Assembly (NCBI RefSeq): GCF_963678635.1
Contig: NC_087062.1
Span: 100,053,209 to 100,117,208 of the forward strand
Reading direction: 5' to 3'
From: Symsagittifera roscoffensis
Taxonomy: Eukaryota > Xenacoelomorpha > Acoela > Convolutidae
DNA length: 64,000 bases
Positions 1 to 9,510 of this stretch are shown piece by piece (within the stretch, counting starts at the first letter, position 1; each line of letters starts with the position of its first letter). Position numbers and translations under genes: made by a program. The notes below the pieces were generated by a model. The model was given only the letters and a program-made list of their open reading frames with translations. It was not told the origin of the DNA and searched no databases.

Positions 1-2332
1 TTGCTATTTTTGTGTTATATTCTTTTATTTGTGCGTCTAAAAGAATTTTGTTTATAGATGTAGAAAAGATTCCAAAAAATCCTGCAAATAGTATGCGTGC
101 TACACTTGCTTGTCTATTGACTTGTGTGTGTATAGCACATGTGTTATAGATTTCTTTTAAGAGTGAAAAAAGAAATCCAATAAAGTTAAACATTGCGTAT
201 AAAATAGTCAGTTTTTCTAAGATGTAGTAGGGCCATCCTAGAAAATCAAGAATCTCATTCTTGAGTGTAACAAAGCTAAAAATATTGATAGGTGATATAT
301 CTTGGGGACGGTACTTTTCACCGTTTAGATATATATAATCTTTAATGTCTTTAAAATATCCGCTATAGTCTTGCGTATAGATGTCTGCAAATCCTGCGGT
401 TTCGGCAAGTTTGCGTAAGTTTTGGCCAATTGATTGTCTTTGTATTGTGTCCATTTGTGTTAATAATTCTTGGAATTGTTGTGTTCTAATGTGATGTTGA
501 ATATCTGATTTTGAGTATATTCCTATTGATTGTAAGTCTATATTTGGGTTTCGAGCGATAGCGCGAATGCTTTCTGGTGAAAATTTTTTGAGTGATTGCA
601 TTAATGTGGGATATGGGGTGAGAAGGTAATATTTATCTTCATCAGGGTTTAGTTGTACTACGTTGTGGCTATTTTCTGATCCACATGGGACTGCGGTATC
701 CCAGAAATAGGTTCTTTGTGAAAGTGTGTCAACGAAATTCACTTTATTCTTATAAAAGATAGGGATTTTTTTATAGCATCGTTTATCTTCAAAAACGTAT
801 AGTGGTGATACTTTTTTAGTACAAGTATAAAACCATAAGATGTTTCCTTCATAGTCTAAAAAATTTGATCTATTTCCTGATAGTAAATATCCTGCGTAGG
901 GTATTTTTAATACTGCTAGTGCAAGTGATTGTAATATTTGTGTTCTTTCTAATTCGCATAGTTGGTGTAGTGTTTCTAATTCGGAGAGTGACATTTCTTG
1001 AAAAATTCGGCTAATCGTGTAGTCTAGTTTCATATCTAAGTGAATATCATAGTGGATATTACCAAAATATGTACTATTCATTAGTGATAGTTCTTGTAAA
1101 CGTGTGCTTTGATCGTCTTGGGGCTTTAAATGTCCACCAGGTTGACCTGTATTCTTTTGAAAATGAACTGGTATGTATGATGTTCCTTCATTTGGAGGAT
1201 GACTTGTGGCGTATGGGTCGACTTTTAGTTTTCCAGTGGTCATGTCGAATCCATTTTCGTATTCAACTAATATTTCAGAGTATTGTGTTTTGTGAATTGG
1301 GTTTCTGTATTTACATGCAAGTTCTGTTTCTTGATATATTTGAAAACGTGTTAATTTATTTTCTATATTATGAATGTTTCTAAAATTAGAACTTATTTTT
1401 CGTAATGGATTTACTTGTTCATATGGTATTGATTGTATAAAATATTTTTCGTGAAATTTTATCATACGAGCGTGTATTTTTGCTACTTGAAATGTTGTAC
1501 ATGTGTCTTCGGGGAACCAAAAAATTGTTGCTTGTGTTCTTGTTGTAGGGTCACAATAGCCTTGGTCGTTTTTACAAGGTAATCTAATTCCTTGATAGAT
1601 CATTGTGTTGTCTGATAAATCTCGTGTGAGTTGAATTTTTTCGAGTTGTATTTTCCAATCGAAAAACATGATCTCGTGGTATCCTTTGTTTTTTGTGTCT
1701 GCTTTGCAGTTTGATGGGTTATTTATACCAATGTGTGGTATCCAGTGTTTATCGTGCATGTTATAGGTTAATCGTCCGTGTGCGCCGTTATATGGGTACT
1801 TTTCATCTAATTTTATATGTCCTTGATATCTTTCAAGTTCTGCTTGATGTACAGAATCTGAAAAAACTTGGAAATATACTAACTTTCTATCTGTGTTTTT
1901 ACTTTTTGTGATGTTTAGTCGGAGTAACTCGTTTTTACATTCTTCGGGATTGAGATGTAAAAGTCGTTCTATATTACTTTGGTAGAATGATTCATGGTCA
2001 AGTCGGTTTTTATTTCCGTTTGAGACTTGTGAACAATGTACTTTCTTTTCAGAAAATGTTGCTGTGAATTTATATCCTGTAACTGTTGTTGCTCGGGCTT
2101 TTGAATAAAGTGTTGCTATTACATTTGTAGTTTCTATGGCTTGGGGTTCTGTTTCGCATTGTGATACTTGATTTATTGCATACTTGTGTAGTGTTTTTTG
2201 TTCGTTTTCTTCACAATCGTAATGTGTTACTAATAAATCTTGGGGTCCTGTGCGGGGAGAAGGGTTTATGTTTTGATTTGAGATTACTAGAAAAAGGAGT
2301 TGGAGAAAAATTAATAATTTTAGAATATACAT
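1..2332 (-). CDS. Env-like glycoprotein, 3' end off window
   Basis: An uninterrupted frame of 777 codons runs from an ATG at 2332 to the left edge with no stop; I checked the frame row by row. The first ~18 residues (MYILKLLIFLQLLFLVIS) look like a signal peptide. A long ectodomain follows with many cysteines and N-glycosylation-type sites. Hydrophobic stretches near residues 695-725 and 745-765 suggest membrane or fusion segments. The gene is last in the element after pol, the usual env position, and its start overlaps the end of the preceding ORF by 13 bases. I infer a membrane glycoprotein captured by a Ty3/gypsy element. Some sequence flavour (an LPC motif after a W-rich stretch) recalls jingchuvirus-type glycoproteins, but that is only an impression. 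No break is seen in the visible part. Confidence 0.7.
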   Translation of the reverse strand, partial: MYILKLLIFLQLLFLVISNQNINPSPRTGPQDLLVTHYDCEENEQKTLHKYAINQVSQCETEPQAIETTNVIATLYSKARATTVTGYKFTATFSEKKVHCSQVSNGNKNRLDHESFYQSNIERLLHLNPEECKNELLRLNITKSKNTDRKLVYFQVFSDSVHQAELERYQGHIKLDEKYPYNGAHGRLTYNMHDKHWIPHIGINNPSNCKADTKNKGYHEIMFFDWKIQLEKIQLTRDLSDNTMIYQGIRLPCKNDQGYCDPTTRTQATIFWFPEDTCTTFQVAKIHARMIKFHEKYFIQSIPYEQVNPLRKISSNFRNIHNIENKLTRFQIYQETELACKYRNPIHKTQYSEILVEYENGFDMTTGKLKVDPYATSHPPNEGTSYIPVHFQKNTGQPGGHLKPQDDQSTRLQELSLMNSTYFGNIHYDIHLDMKLDYTISRIFQEMSLSELETLHQLCELERTQILQSLALAVLKIPYAGYLLSGNRSNFLDYEGNILWFYTCTKKVSPLYVFEDKRCYKKIPIFYKNKVNFVDTLSQRTYFWDTAVPCGSENSHNVVQLNPDEDKYYLLTPYPTLMQSLKKFSPESIRAIARNPNIDLQSIGIYSKSDIQHHIRTQQFQELLTQMDTIQRQSIGQNLRKLAETAGFADIYTQDYSGYFKDIKDYIYLNGEKYRPQDISPINIFSFVTLKNEILDFLGWPYYILEKLTILYAMFNFIGFLFSLLKEIYNTCAIHTQVNRQASVARILFAGFFGIFSTSINKILLDAQIKEYNTKIA

Positions 2333-3454
2333 GTGTATGATAATCCTGAGTATGGGTTATAAAATGTGATGTAACCAATTGTCTTTTTGGTATATCTGTC
2401 GTATTTATATATTACTTCAGTGGTTATAAATGGTGGTGGTAGGGATTGAGCTGTTATATTTGGTGGATTTAATGGGTAGGGATGTTGAGTAATGTTGTTT
2501 AATTTAACTGTGATTTCAAACTTTAATTGTAAACTGTTTTGTTGGAGTATTTGGATATTGTGATCACGGATATCGTCGTGAATGTCTTGTCGGTATTGTA
2601 ATCTATTAAGTGCCCAGTTGTGAAGGCGATTACTTTCTAGATGTTGTCCAAATAATGGTGGAGGTGCTGTAAATGTATTCCAATCTAGTCTTAAAGGGAT
2701 ATTTGTTGATGATTGTTCTCGATATCTAGCGTCGAGGTTATTTGGGAAATTTAAGTTAAAAGGTGGTGGTGAAATCTGGCTTATTGATGGTGTTGATGGT
2801 AGTGATAATGTTTCTGGTAGTGATGAGGATGTTGTTGTATCCGTAGAAATATCTATTGGATCATTGACTAAATTTAGTTCACCTTGTGTAAATGAATGTG
2901 TTGTCCAATATGGTAGTCGTGATGCCTGGTTTGGGGGGGTTAAAGGGATTTTCACGTATTTGTTCAGATGTTGGTGTTGAACCTAAGTAATCTGATGGTA
3001 GGCTTGAGGTGCTACGTTGTGAAAGAAGCGTAGGGGTTTCTGGTAATATACCAATGGGGTTTTCTGGAGTGTTTTGTGATGGGGATTGAGGTATATCAAA
3101 ATGAACTCGGGGTGTTTGAGAATTTCTGTTTCGTCGAGGATGTATAATTTGTCTATTTATTTCGGCTGTATTTTGGTTTTGACTAGGATTTCTTATTCTA
3201 CTTAATTCTTGTGGTAGTGTTGGGTATAAGTTATATGTTGGTTCACTCAAAGGTGCTTGTCGTTGAACTGGTTCTAGTGGTTCAGATAAACGAGCGTGTC
3301 GTTCTTCAAAAGTGTATGGGTTATCTTGAAAGGAAATTCGTGTAGATGTTTGAGGATTTTGGGTAGTTGAAGGTGTTGTTGGGTTATCTTGGGATGATGT
3401 CGGTGAAGACTGACTTTGTGACTGTTGGGTAGCAATTTTTGATAGCTTTTTTGT
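2320..3454 (-). CDS. Pro/Ser/Thr-rich accessory ORF with one frame break
   Basis: Two abutting open frames, 3454-2879 and 2955-2320, read in sequence give a protein of about 375 residues. The first half is rich in Ser, Thr, Pro, Gln and Asn (for example TSSQDNPTTPSTTQNPQT). The second half is proline-rich and more ordered towards its C-terminus. The frames change at a run of seven G on the plus strand (2933-2939), consistent with a one-base indel or ribosomal slippage. Neither frame has an ATG near its start, and an AG acceptor-like site lies near 3440, so splicing from an upstream leader is plausible. The end overlaps the Env-like start. I recognise no family; a structural or nucleocapsid-associated protein is only a guess. 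Confidence 0.45.
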
Positions 3455-3462
3455 CTATTCTT

Positions 3463-3651
3463 TTAGTGAAAAAGTTTATGTTTATTATAGTATTCTTCTA
3501 AGAAAAGAGTTAGGAGGATTGTTGCTAGAGCGAATGTGATGATTGCTTTCTTTATACATTTGCATATGGTCAAAATGAGGGATGATAGAAATGTTATGAA
3601 AATTACAAATAGTAGAAAAATATCAGTTCTACTGAAAATAGTTCGTATCAT
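3463..3651 (-). CDS. 62-aa two-pass membrane peptide
   Basis: ATG-initiated ORF of 62 codons with two strongly hydrophobic stretches: residues ~10-28 (DIFLLFVIFITFLSSLILTI) and ~34-50, separated by a short CKCIKK basic/cysteine linker. This layout fits a small double-spanning membrane protein. The ATG overlaps the stop of the upstream 76-aa ORF as ATGA, suggesting termination-reinitiation. It lies between pol and the env region. It is short in AT-rich DNA, so chance remains possible; the overlap and matching hydrophobic design of its neighbour argue for function. No family recognised; viroporin-like activity is speculation. Confidence 0.4.
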   Translation of the reverse strand: MIRTIFSRTDIFLLFVIFITFLSSLILTICKCIKKAIITFALATILLTLFLEEYYNKHKLFH

Positions 3652-3878
3652 TTAGACAAGTTGTATGAATCGTACCTGTGGATATAATCAAGGGTTTTTG
3701 AAAGTTGGAGAAATAGTTCGAATATAGTGTAGAAAATTAAAAAAATATTACAAAAAATGATTAAGATTTTTAGAAAAGATTCAAGGATATCAAAAAGAAA
3801 TATTATGAAAGTTTCAAGTATCGTAAAAAATTGTTTGAGGTTTGTGATAATTTTAGTGACTGTTTGATAGAAGAGCAT
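3648..3878 (-). CDS. 76-aa hydrophobic membrane peptide
   Basis: ATG-initiated ORF of 76 codons dominated by Phe, Ile and Leu, with one long or two close membrane stretches (residues ~18-58) and a polar C-terminal tail (LDYIHRYDSYNLSK). Its stop overlaps the ATG of the next small membrane ORF (ATGA). Both lie on the coding strand of the element between integrase and the env region, where Ty3/gypsy elements usually have nothing. Function unknown. AT-rich DNA read in a T-rich register yields Phe/Ile/Leu easily, so comparison with another copy is decisive. Confidence 0.35.
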   Translation of the reverse strand: MLFYQTVTKIITNLKQFFTILETFIIFLFDILESFLKILIIFCNIFLIFYTIFELFLQLSKTLDYIHRYDSYNLSK

Positions 3879-4625
3879 TTAAGAAATGACTTCGTGATCG
3901 AATATTTTTTGTTGTTTGGGGCAATTTTCAAGTGTGGTCTGATTATTTATTAGTTTTTTGACAAGTGGGCTGAGTTTTGTAAAAAATTGTTGGGGGCAAT
4001 TTTTATGGTGATCGGGAGGTCTTCTTTGCCTTTATTTTCATTTGTCAAATGATCTGGGGTATTTTTGAGATTTTTATACTTTAGGCTAAATAAAATGGTC
4101 GTTCTTTTACTTTAGGCTAATTTAACATATTTGTTTGGGGGGTATTTGAGGGCTGAGTTGGGGAAATATTGTTGATCTTTGGTTTATTAGATAAGGGAGG
4201 GTTATGATATTATGGTGATATTTATTTTAGTTGTCAAGTTGGAGTGGTTTGCTTATTTTTGACCTGGAGGTCGTAGAGTTATAGTTATAGATATGCCTGG
4301 AGTTTAATATTTTTCGTCTAGTTGGTTTGTGTTAAAGTTATAGAAGGTGACGGATTGGATGAATCCTATTGGCTAATTTTGAACTAGAATCGCTGCGTGT
4401 TTGTCAGCATGTTATCTTGAAAAGTGAAAGTGTAAAATGTTTCAGAGGTGCAAAGATTATTAAATGTAGAATTAAAGTTGTTTTTGAAATTCAACTTTCT
4501 TTAATATTTTAGATTGTGGGATGAATAATTTATAATTTTTACGTGGTTGATTTCTAAGTCGTGAAGACTCTCTATGTTCTGATTTGTCGATTTCTTCTTG
4601 GGGTATTATTTGTTCTGTCATTTTT
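3879..4625 (-). other. Spacer between pol and accessory ORFs
   Basis: About 750 bases without a convincing ORF on either strand. In element orientation it follows the integrase stop. It is T- and G-rich on the plus strand. It could carry a splice acceptor for downstream genes, but I see none I would call. Confidence 0.4.
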
Positions 4626-5327
4626 CTATTTTTTCTTTCTTTTTGAGATGTATTTTGATCTAAATTTTTTGTGTTTTTTTGTGTTGTTTTTTGTGGTGGT
4701 TGATTTTGTTATTTGGTTTTTGAGGTGAACATCTTTTTGTTCCTTTGTTGTATTTTCCGTATGTGGGTCATTTTGAATAACTTTTAAACCTGTAAAAGAA
4801 TATAATTGAGTTAGTTCGCGGAGTGCGTATTCTTTTGGATAATAAGGTAATAGGTTATTTCGGTGTTGAACGATTTCTTTTTTGTCTGAGTCGGTGATTT
4901 TATATGTGACATCAGTGGGTTTTGCAATTATTTGGTATGGTCCTTTACGAAGGGGTTGTAATTTTTTTGAAATTCCTTTTTGAGTATTAAAATTGGGTAT
5001 TAAAAAAAATGTTCCAATTTTTAAATCGGAGGCTGGTGTAAAGCGTGAATTTATTTGTTCATTAATATTTTGCCTTTGTAACAACTTTTTTGTTACTTTT
5101 TGGTAAATTTCATTGTGTTTTTTATCTCTGTTTAAAATCCATTCGGTGTGTGAACCGGAGGCTAATTTAAGAATTTGGGGGTGATGAAAATGATCTTCAT
5201 CGTGTGTATGTAATGGTAGGTTATAACAAATTGAGTCTTTATTTGGTTGACAATAACCTTGTGCGTTTTTATGAGAGTTTGCTGTAAACATTATTGGTTT
5301 GCGTGGCTTTTGGTTAAAAACCATTTC
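4626..5327 (-). CDS. pol: Integrase C-terminal region, after an internal UAA
   Basis: Continues the same reading frame as the RT-integrase ORF, separated from it by a single UAA at 5328-5330. The segment just after the stop (MVFNQKPRKPIMF) has the conserved Y/F-E-L/M-V-F-G-x-x-P-R look that follows the catalytic core in Ty3/gypsy integrases. A later stretch (GPYQIIAKPTDVTYKITD) resembles the GPY/F module of the C-terminal domain. The last ~50 residues are very rich in Lys and Thr. In the intact family this would be the end of pol. The stop makes this copy defective unless it is read through. Confidence 0.75.
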   Translation of the reverse strand, partial: EMVFNQKPRKPIMFTANSHKNAQGYCQPNKDSICYNLPLHTHDEDHFHHPQILKLASGSHTEWILNRDKKHNEIYQKVTKKLLQRQNINEQINSRFTPASDLKIGTFFLIPNFNTQKGISKKLQPLRKGPYQIIAKPTDVTYKITDSDKKEIVQHRNNLLPYYPKEYALRELTQLYSFTGLKVIQNDPHTENTTKEQKDVHLKNQITKSTTTKNNTKKHKKFRSKYISKRKKK

Positions 5328-7780
5328 TTATGGTGACATTCCTAGAGTTGTCGTAATTTGTGAATTATATGCTAAGGGAAATAATTTTACATCTGCTGAC
5401 CATTCGGTGTATCTTGTATCATTTCCATTGATGATACATCTGAGATATTCTTGTAATGAACGGTTCATACCTTCGACTAAGCCGTTTGTCCAAGGTGCGT
5501 GAGATGTACGTGGTTTGTGTTTGATGTTATATAGATGACATAGTGAGATGATTTCATTATTTATGAATTCTGTACCGTTGTCTGTAACTAAAATTTCTGG
5601 TAGTCCGAATTTTGCTATCCAGTGTTCATAAAGCGTTGTGTAAGCATAATAAGCGTTACAATGTGGTACTGGGTTAAGTGCTACATAATGTGTAAATGCG
5701 TCAACAATTACCATAATGTAGGAGTTTCCTTCTGATGAGGGTGAAATTGGTCCTTTAGTATCAAATGAGATACGATGGTTAAAGTACAAACTTTGTCCTT
5801 TAAAATCTTGTTTTTGTGCTATTTGTTTTTGATTTGGGTAAGGTTTATTTAGTTGGCATACTATACAGTCATTGCATAGTATTTTTATCCAAATTGGTGC
5901 ATTTGGGAAATAAAAGTTTTGTATAAAATTTGAATATGTTTTTTCTGATCCAGAGTGTCCTTTAATATTTTGTGTATGTGAAATATTAAAAGCTATGAGA
6001 ATCATACTTAAAGGGAGACAGGGAACTGTAGATTCATTTAATTTGTATTCTAGAAGGTCTGTGTTTTCGTTAATTGTTGTATTATTGAATTTTCGAAAAT
6101 ATCGGAGGAGTGTTTGATTTCCGAAAATAGTTGTATCTGCCTTGACGGGTTTAGTTTTATATTTGTGCCATGATTTTAGTTGTCGAATTACTGGGTCAAG
6201 ATTTTGATATTGTTTCAGTGTTGAAATTGTAATTGTTTCTGTTGGGGGGAGAAAAATGTTTTCAATTTCTAATTTAGATAAGGGTATTGTATCAAGTGGG
6301 TCATGGAGGTCAAAAACTTGATTTATTGTGTATTTTGAATCGTTTGTTTGTGGTCCTGATAAGTTTATTTTATCAGTTAAATTTTCTTTTTCAATTAGTG
6401 GAAAATGGTCTTTTTTAGGCGGGTGTTGTTTTATTCTTATTTGTTGGGTGTTATTTTTTATCCATTGTGAATATGGGATTGGTTTAAAAGTTGATGTTCC
6501 AAGTAGGTCAACTTCATAGTGATTATTTTGACAATCTAAATAAAGTGGGAAATGTTGTAAATTATTTATTTGTGATTGTTCAACGTCAGTTTTTACTGCA
6601 TATTTGCATTCCAATCGGGGTGAGGTTTCATTTTCTGCAAGGTAGAATTTTATATTTTTGGGTATTTCAACTGTGGTTTTACGTGTAAGTAATTCAGGTG
6701 GCGTATTTCGACTTAAGGTGTCTGGTAATGCAAGATTTTTTCCTGCGGTCCAAACTATATGTAAGTTTGGGAATTTCATTAAAATTAATTGAAATCTATA
6801 AACTCGGTGGTTTGGATTAGACTTTTGTGGAAAAAGAAAGATGATTGGTTTATGGTCTGTGAATAGAACTGTGGGATGTTTTGATCCAAGTATCAGAAAT
6901 TCATATTCTGTTAGTGTATATATTATGGCTGTACATTCTCTCATTAGAGTTGAGAGTCGTAGCTCTGCTTGAGTGAATAATCGAGAATTTGCTGATATGA
7001 GGTTCATTTTATTTGTACCATTATGCGATTGTAATAATGCTGCGCCGATGCCAAAGTTCGAAGCATCGCACATTGCATAAAATGGTTGATTTGAATCTGG
7101 AATTGTGTTTGAAATTTGTTCAGTTAGAAGTTTTTTTATTTCTTCAAATCGTGCTTGATGTTCTGTATTCCATTCAAAATTATTTTGTTGTCTAAGTATA
7201 TTATAGAATGGTCGTAGATATAATTGCATTTTATAAACATATTTGCTTAAAAAGTTTAACATTCTAAGGAATTCTTGGATTTTCTTTTTGTTTGTTGGTG
7301 GTTGAAGTTTTTGAATAGCATCAATGCGTGATTTTAATGGGGTGATTGTTTTTCTTTCTATATTATGTCCTAAGAATTTAACTCTTGTCAAAAAGAAGTG
7401 TGATTTATCGGGGGCGGCCTTCAGATTTTCGTTCTGAAGTATTTGGTGATATTGTTCTAAAACATTGAACATTTCCTCTTTTGTCTGTGATTGCATAAAA
7501 ACATCGTCTAAATAGGTGATTGCGTTTTTCTTGAGTATTAGTGGTCTAAAAATTTTACTCATAAAAGCTGAAAATGCTGCTGGTCCTATGGATATTCCAT
7601 AGAATAAGCGGTTGAATTCGTATTGTTGGTTTCCAATAACAAATTGTGTTAAACGTCGTGATTGTTCATCTAATGGCATTTGATTATATGCACTATTCAT
7701 ATCGGCGGTGGTAAAGTATTTTCCGTTTATTTTTGTTAAAATAACTTGTATTGGATCAATGGGCCAATTACACTTTGATT
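5328..7780 (-). CDS. pol: Ty3/gypsy RT-RNaseH-integrase
   Basis: Numbering from the methionine at 7700: RT palm motif YLDD at residues 63-66; RNase H acidic residues D212 (CDAS), E255, D282 (TDHKP) and D327 (LPDTLS). The integrase zinc motif has H575/H582 and C612/C615. The D,D35E core is D647 (FDTKGP), D707 (TDNGTEF) and E743 (GLVEGMNR), with exactly 35 residues between the last two. Domain order RT-RH-IN is that of Ty3/gypsy (Metaviridae-like) pol. The frame begins about 27 codons upstream of 7700, just after an 8-bp tandem duplication that breaks it from the protease ORF, and ends at a UAA (5328-5330) inside integrase. Codon use is AT-rich like the rest of the element. Confidence 0.92.
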
Positions 7781-7783
7781 CAT

Positions 7784-9370
7784 CTATGAGTCTATGAGTG
7801 AGTTGAGGTATCTAGCATCGAGAACAATTTTTAATGATTCTCCTTTGGCTAGAATGATAACAGGGTTGATAAATGTGTTGCCTTTTGGTTGTTCTTCTTT
7901 GTTTACTGGTGATATAATGTTGTATTGTTCTAAAATGTCGAGTAATCTGTTCACTTTATCGTGTAAGTGAATTGGTACTTTACTTGCTCTTTGTTTTTTG
8001 AAAACTGCGTCTGGTTTTAATGGGAGATGTAGTGATGAGCTGATTTTGCCAACATCAAATTTGGATGTTGCATAGACTGATGAATATTTAATTAGCTGTT
8101 TGGCTAGTTTTTCAAATTCGTCTTGTGTTATTTGTGAATGTTGGAAATTAAACATTGTTAAAAATTTCTGTTGATTCTCTGTGTAGTTACTTATGTTGAA
8201 TGTAGGTTTGAAATATGGGGTTTTTGTGAAATAATCCGTATTTCTGTTTTCGTTACTTATTATATTATTTATAGATAATTCTTCATTAAGGATTGTGGAT
8301 TGGCAAATATCTAGTAATTGGAGTATATTATTTACACGATATGCTTTTTCGTGTATTGGTGATATTGTAGCGTTGGTTTCGCAATAGCCTAAAAGTCCTA
8401 AAGGTAATGTTACTTGGTAAGGTGTATTGTTGTATACATGTAAGGAAATAATATCTGAATTCGAGTTTTTCAAATATTTTATTGATGAGATTGTGATTTT
8501 GAAAAACTTATGAATAGGTTTGAATTCAAAATCTGACATATAAAATTTTTGTTTGTTTTGTTTTTTATCATATTGGTGAACTTGTTTGATTGAAAAATTA
8601 TAGATGTTTCCTGATAGTGGTTTCAAGTGGTTTCTTTGTTGGTTATATATTGGGTAAAATTTTGAAAAGAATGGTGGTTGTTTGTTTATTCTTTGAAAAA
8701 ATGTTAGGGATGTGTTTTTTGTTTTTGTATATTTATCTTTGATTAATATTTTACTATTCAAGATGTTGATTGTTGGTATATATTTAGAGATAAATGGTAT
8801 TCCAATGATATTGTGTTTAATATCAGTGATATGGAATATTTGTTTAAATGGTTTGGTTAAAATTTTGTTTTGCTCCATTGTTCTTGTGGGGAGAAGAAAT
8901 AATTGAATTTTTCCGTAGTTTATTAATGTTGATCCTTGTGCTGTTGCTAGTTTGCTGGAGGTTTCAAGAGGTGTTAGCTTTGGGTGTAAGGTTTTTATTT
9001 CATTCCATGTGGGAATGTTTATTATATTTGATTCTGCTCCTGAATCAATTAAAAAATCAATTTCAAGAGCTGGTGGTTGAAATTCTTTGCTTCTTGGACT
9101 TTTTAAAAGAAATGGTATTGTCCAAATTTTTTCTTTGGGTTGTTCTTTTTGTATGTTTTGGTAGATGTGATTTGTATTCAAGCATTTTGTTTTTTCGTTC
9201 TCATTGGGTTGATTTGTAGTGTTAATTTCATTAGTTTTTTGTGTCGTCGGTGTGGAATGTATGGGTTTAGTATAATAATTGTGAAGAAATTCTGATTGAT
9301 TTTCATATATGTGTGATGAAAAAGGTTGTTCATATATAACGGGTTCATAGTCATTTTCGACTTTTATCAT
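7784..9370 (-). CDS. pol: Retropepsin and N-terminal RT region of pol
   Basis: An ATG frame of 528 codons. Residues 101-116 (ALEIDFLIDSGAESNI) carry the aspartic protease DSGA signature, with D109. The C-terminal ~90 residues are the start of reverse transcriptase: a PLKPD-like segment, an INPVIILAKG segment and finally IVLDARYLNSL, matching the fingers region before the first catalytic block. The ORF then stops prematurely because TCTATGAG (plus strand) is repeated at 7783-7790 and 7791-7798. The same frame stays open upstream of the ATG to about 9700, overlapping the Gag tail, as expected for a Gag-Pol frameshift; moving from Gag to this frame is a -1 shift. A Ser/Asp-rich patch near 9400 precedes the protease. 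Confidence 0.88.
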   Translation of the reverse strand: MIKVENDYEPVIYEQPFSSHIYENQSEFLHNYYTKPIHSTPTTQKTNEINTTNQPNENEKTKCLNTNHIYQNIQKEQPKEKIWTIPFLLKSPRSKEFQPPALEIDFLIDSGAESNIINIPTWNEIKTLHPKLTPLETSSKLATAQGSTLINYGKIQLFLLPTRTMEQNKILTKPFKQIFHITDIKHNIIGIPFISKYIPTINILNSKILIKDKYTKTKNTSLTFFQRINKQPPFFSKFYPIYNQQRNHLKPLSGNIYNFSIKQVHQYDKKQNKQKFYMSDFEFKPIHKFFKITISSIKYLKNSNSDIISLHVYNNTPYQVTLPLGLLGYCETNATISPIHEKAYRVNNILQLLDICQSTILNEELSINNIISNENRNTDYFTKTPYFKPTFNISNYTENQQKFLTMFNFQHSQITQDEFEKLAKQLIKYSSVYATSKFDVGKISSSLHLPLKPDAVFKKQRASKVPIHLHDKVNRLLDILEQYNIISPVNKEEQPKGNTFINPVIILAKGESLKIVLDARYLNSLIDS

Positions 9371-9510
9371 ATTGATGGAGAGAGTGTTTTCTGCGTCGCT
9401 TTCTGAATCTGATGATCCACAGTTTATTTGATTGAGTTGTAATGTATCAGTTACTGTGTCATCAATACCTGGAGGGTCTGATGTTGTTTCTGGATTTGAT
9501 TGTACTTGAT

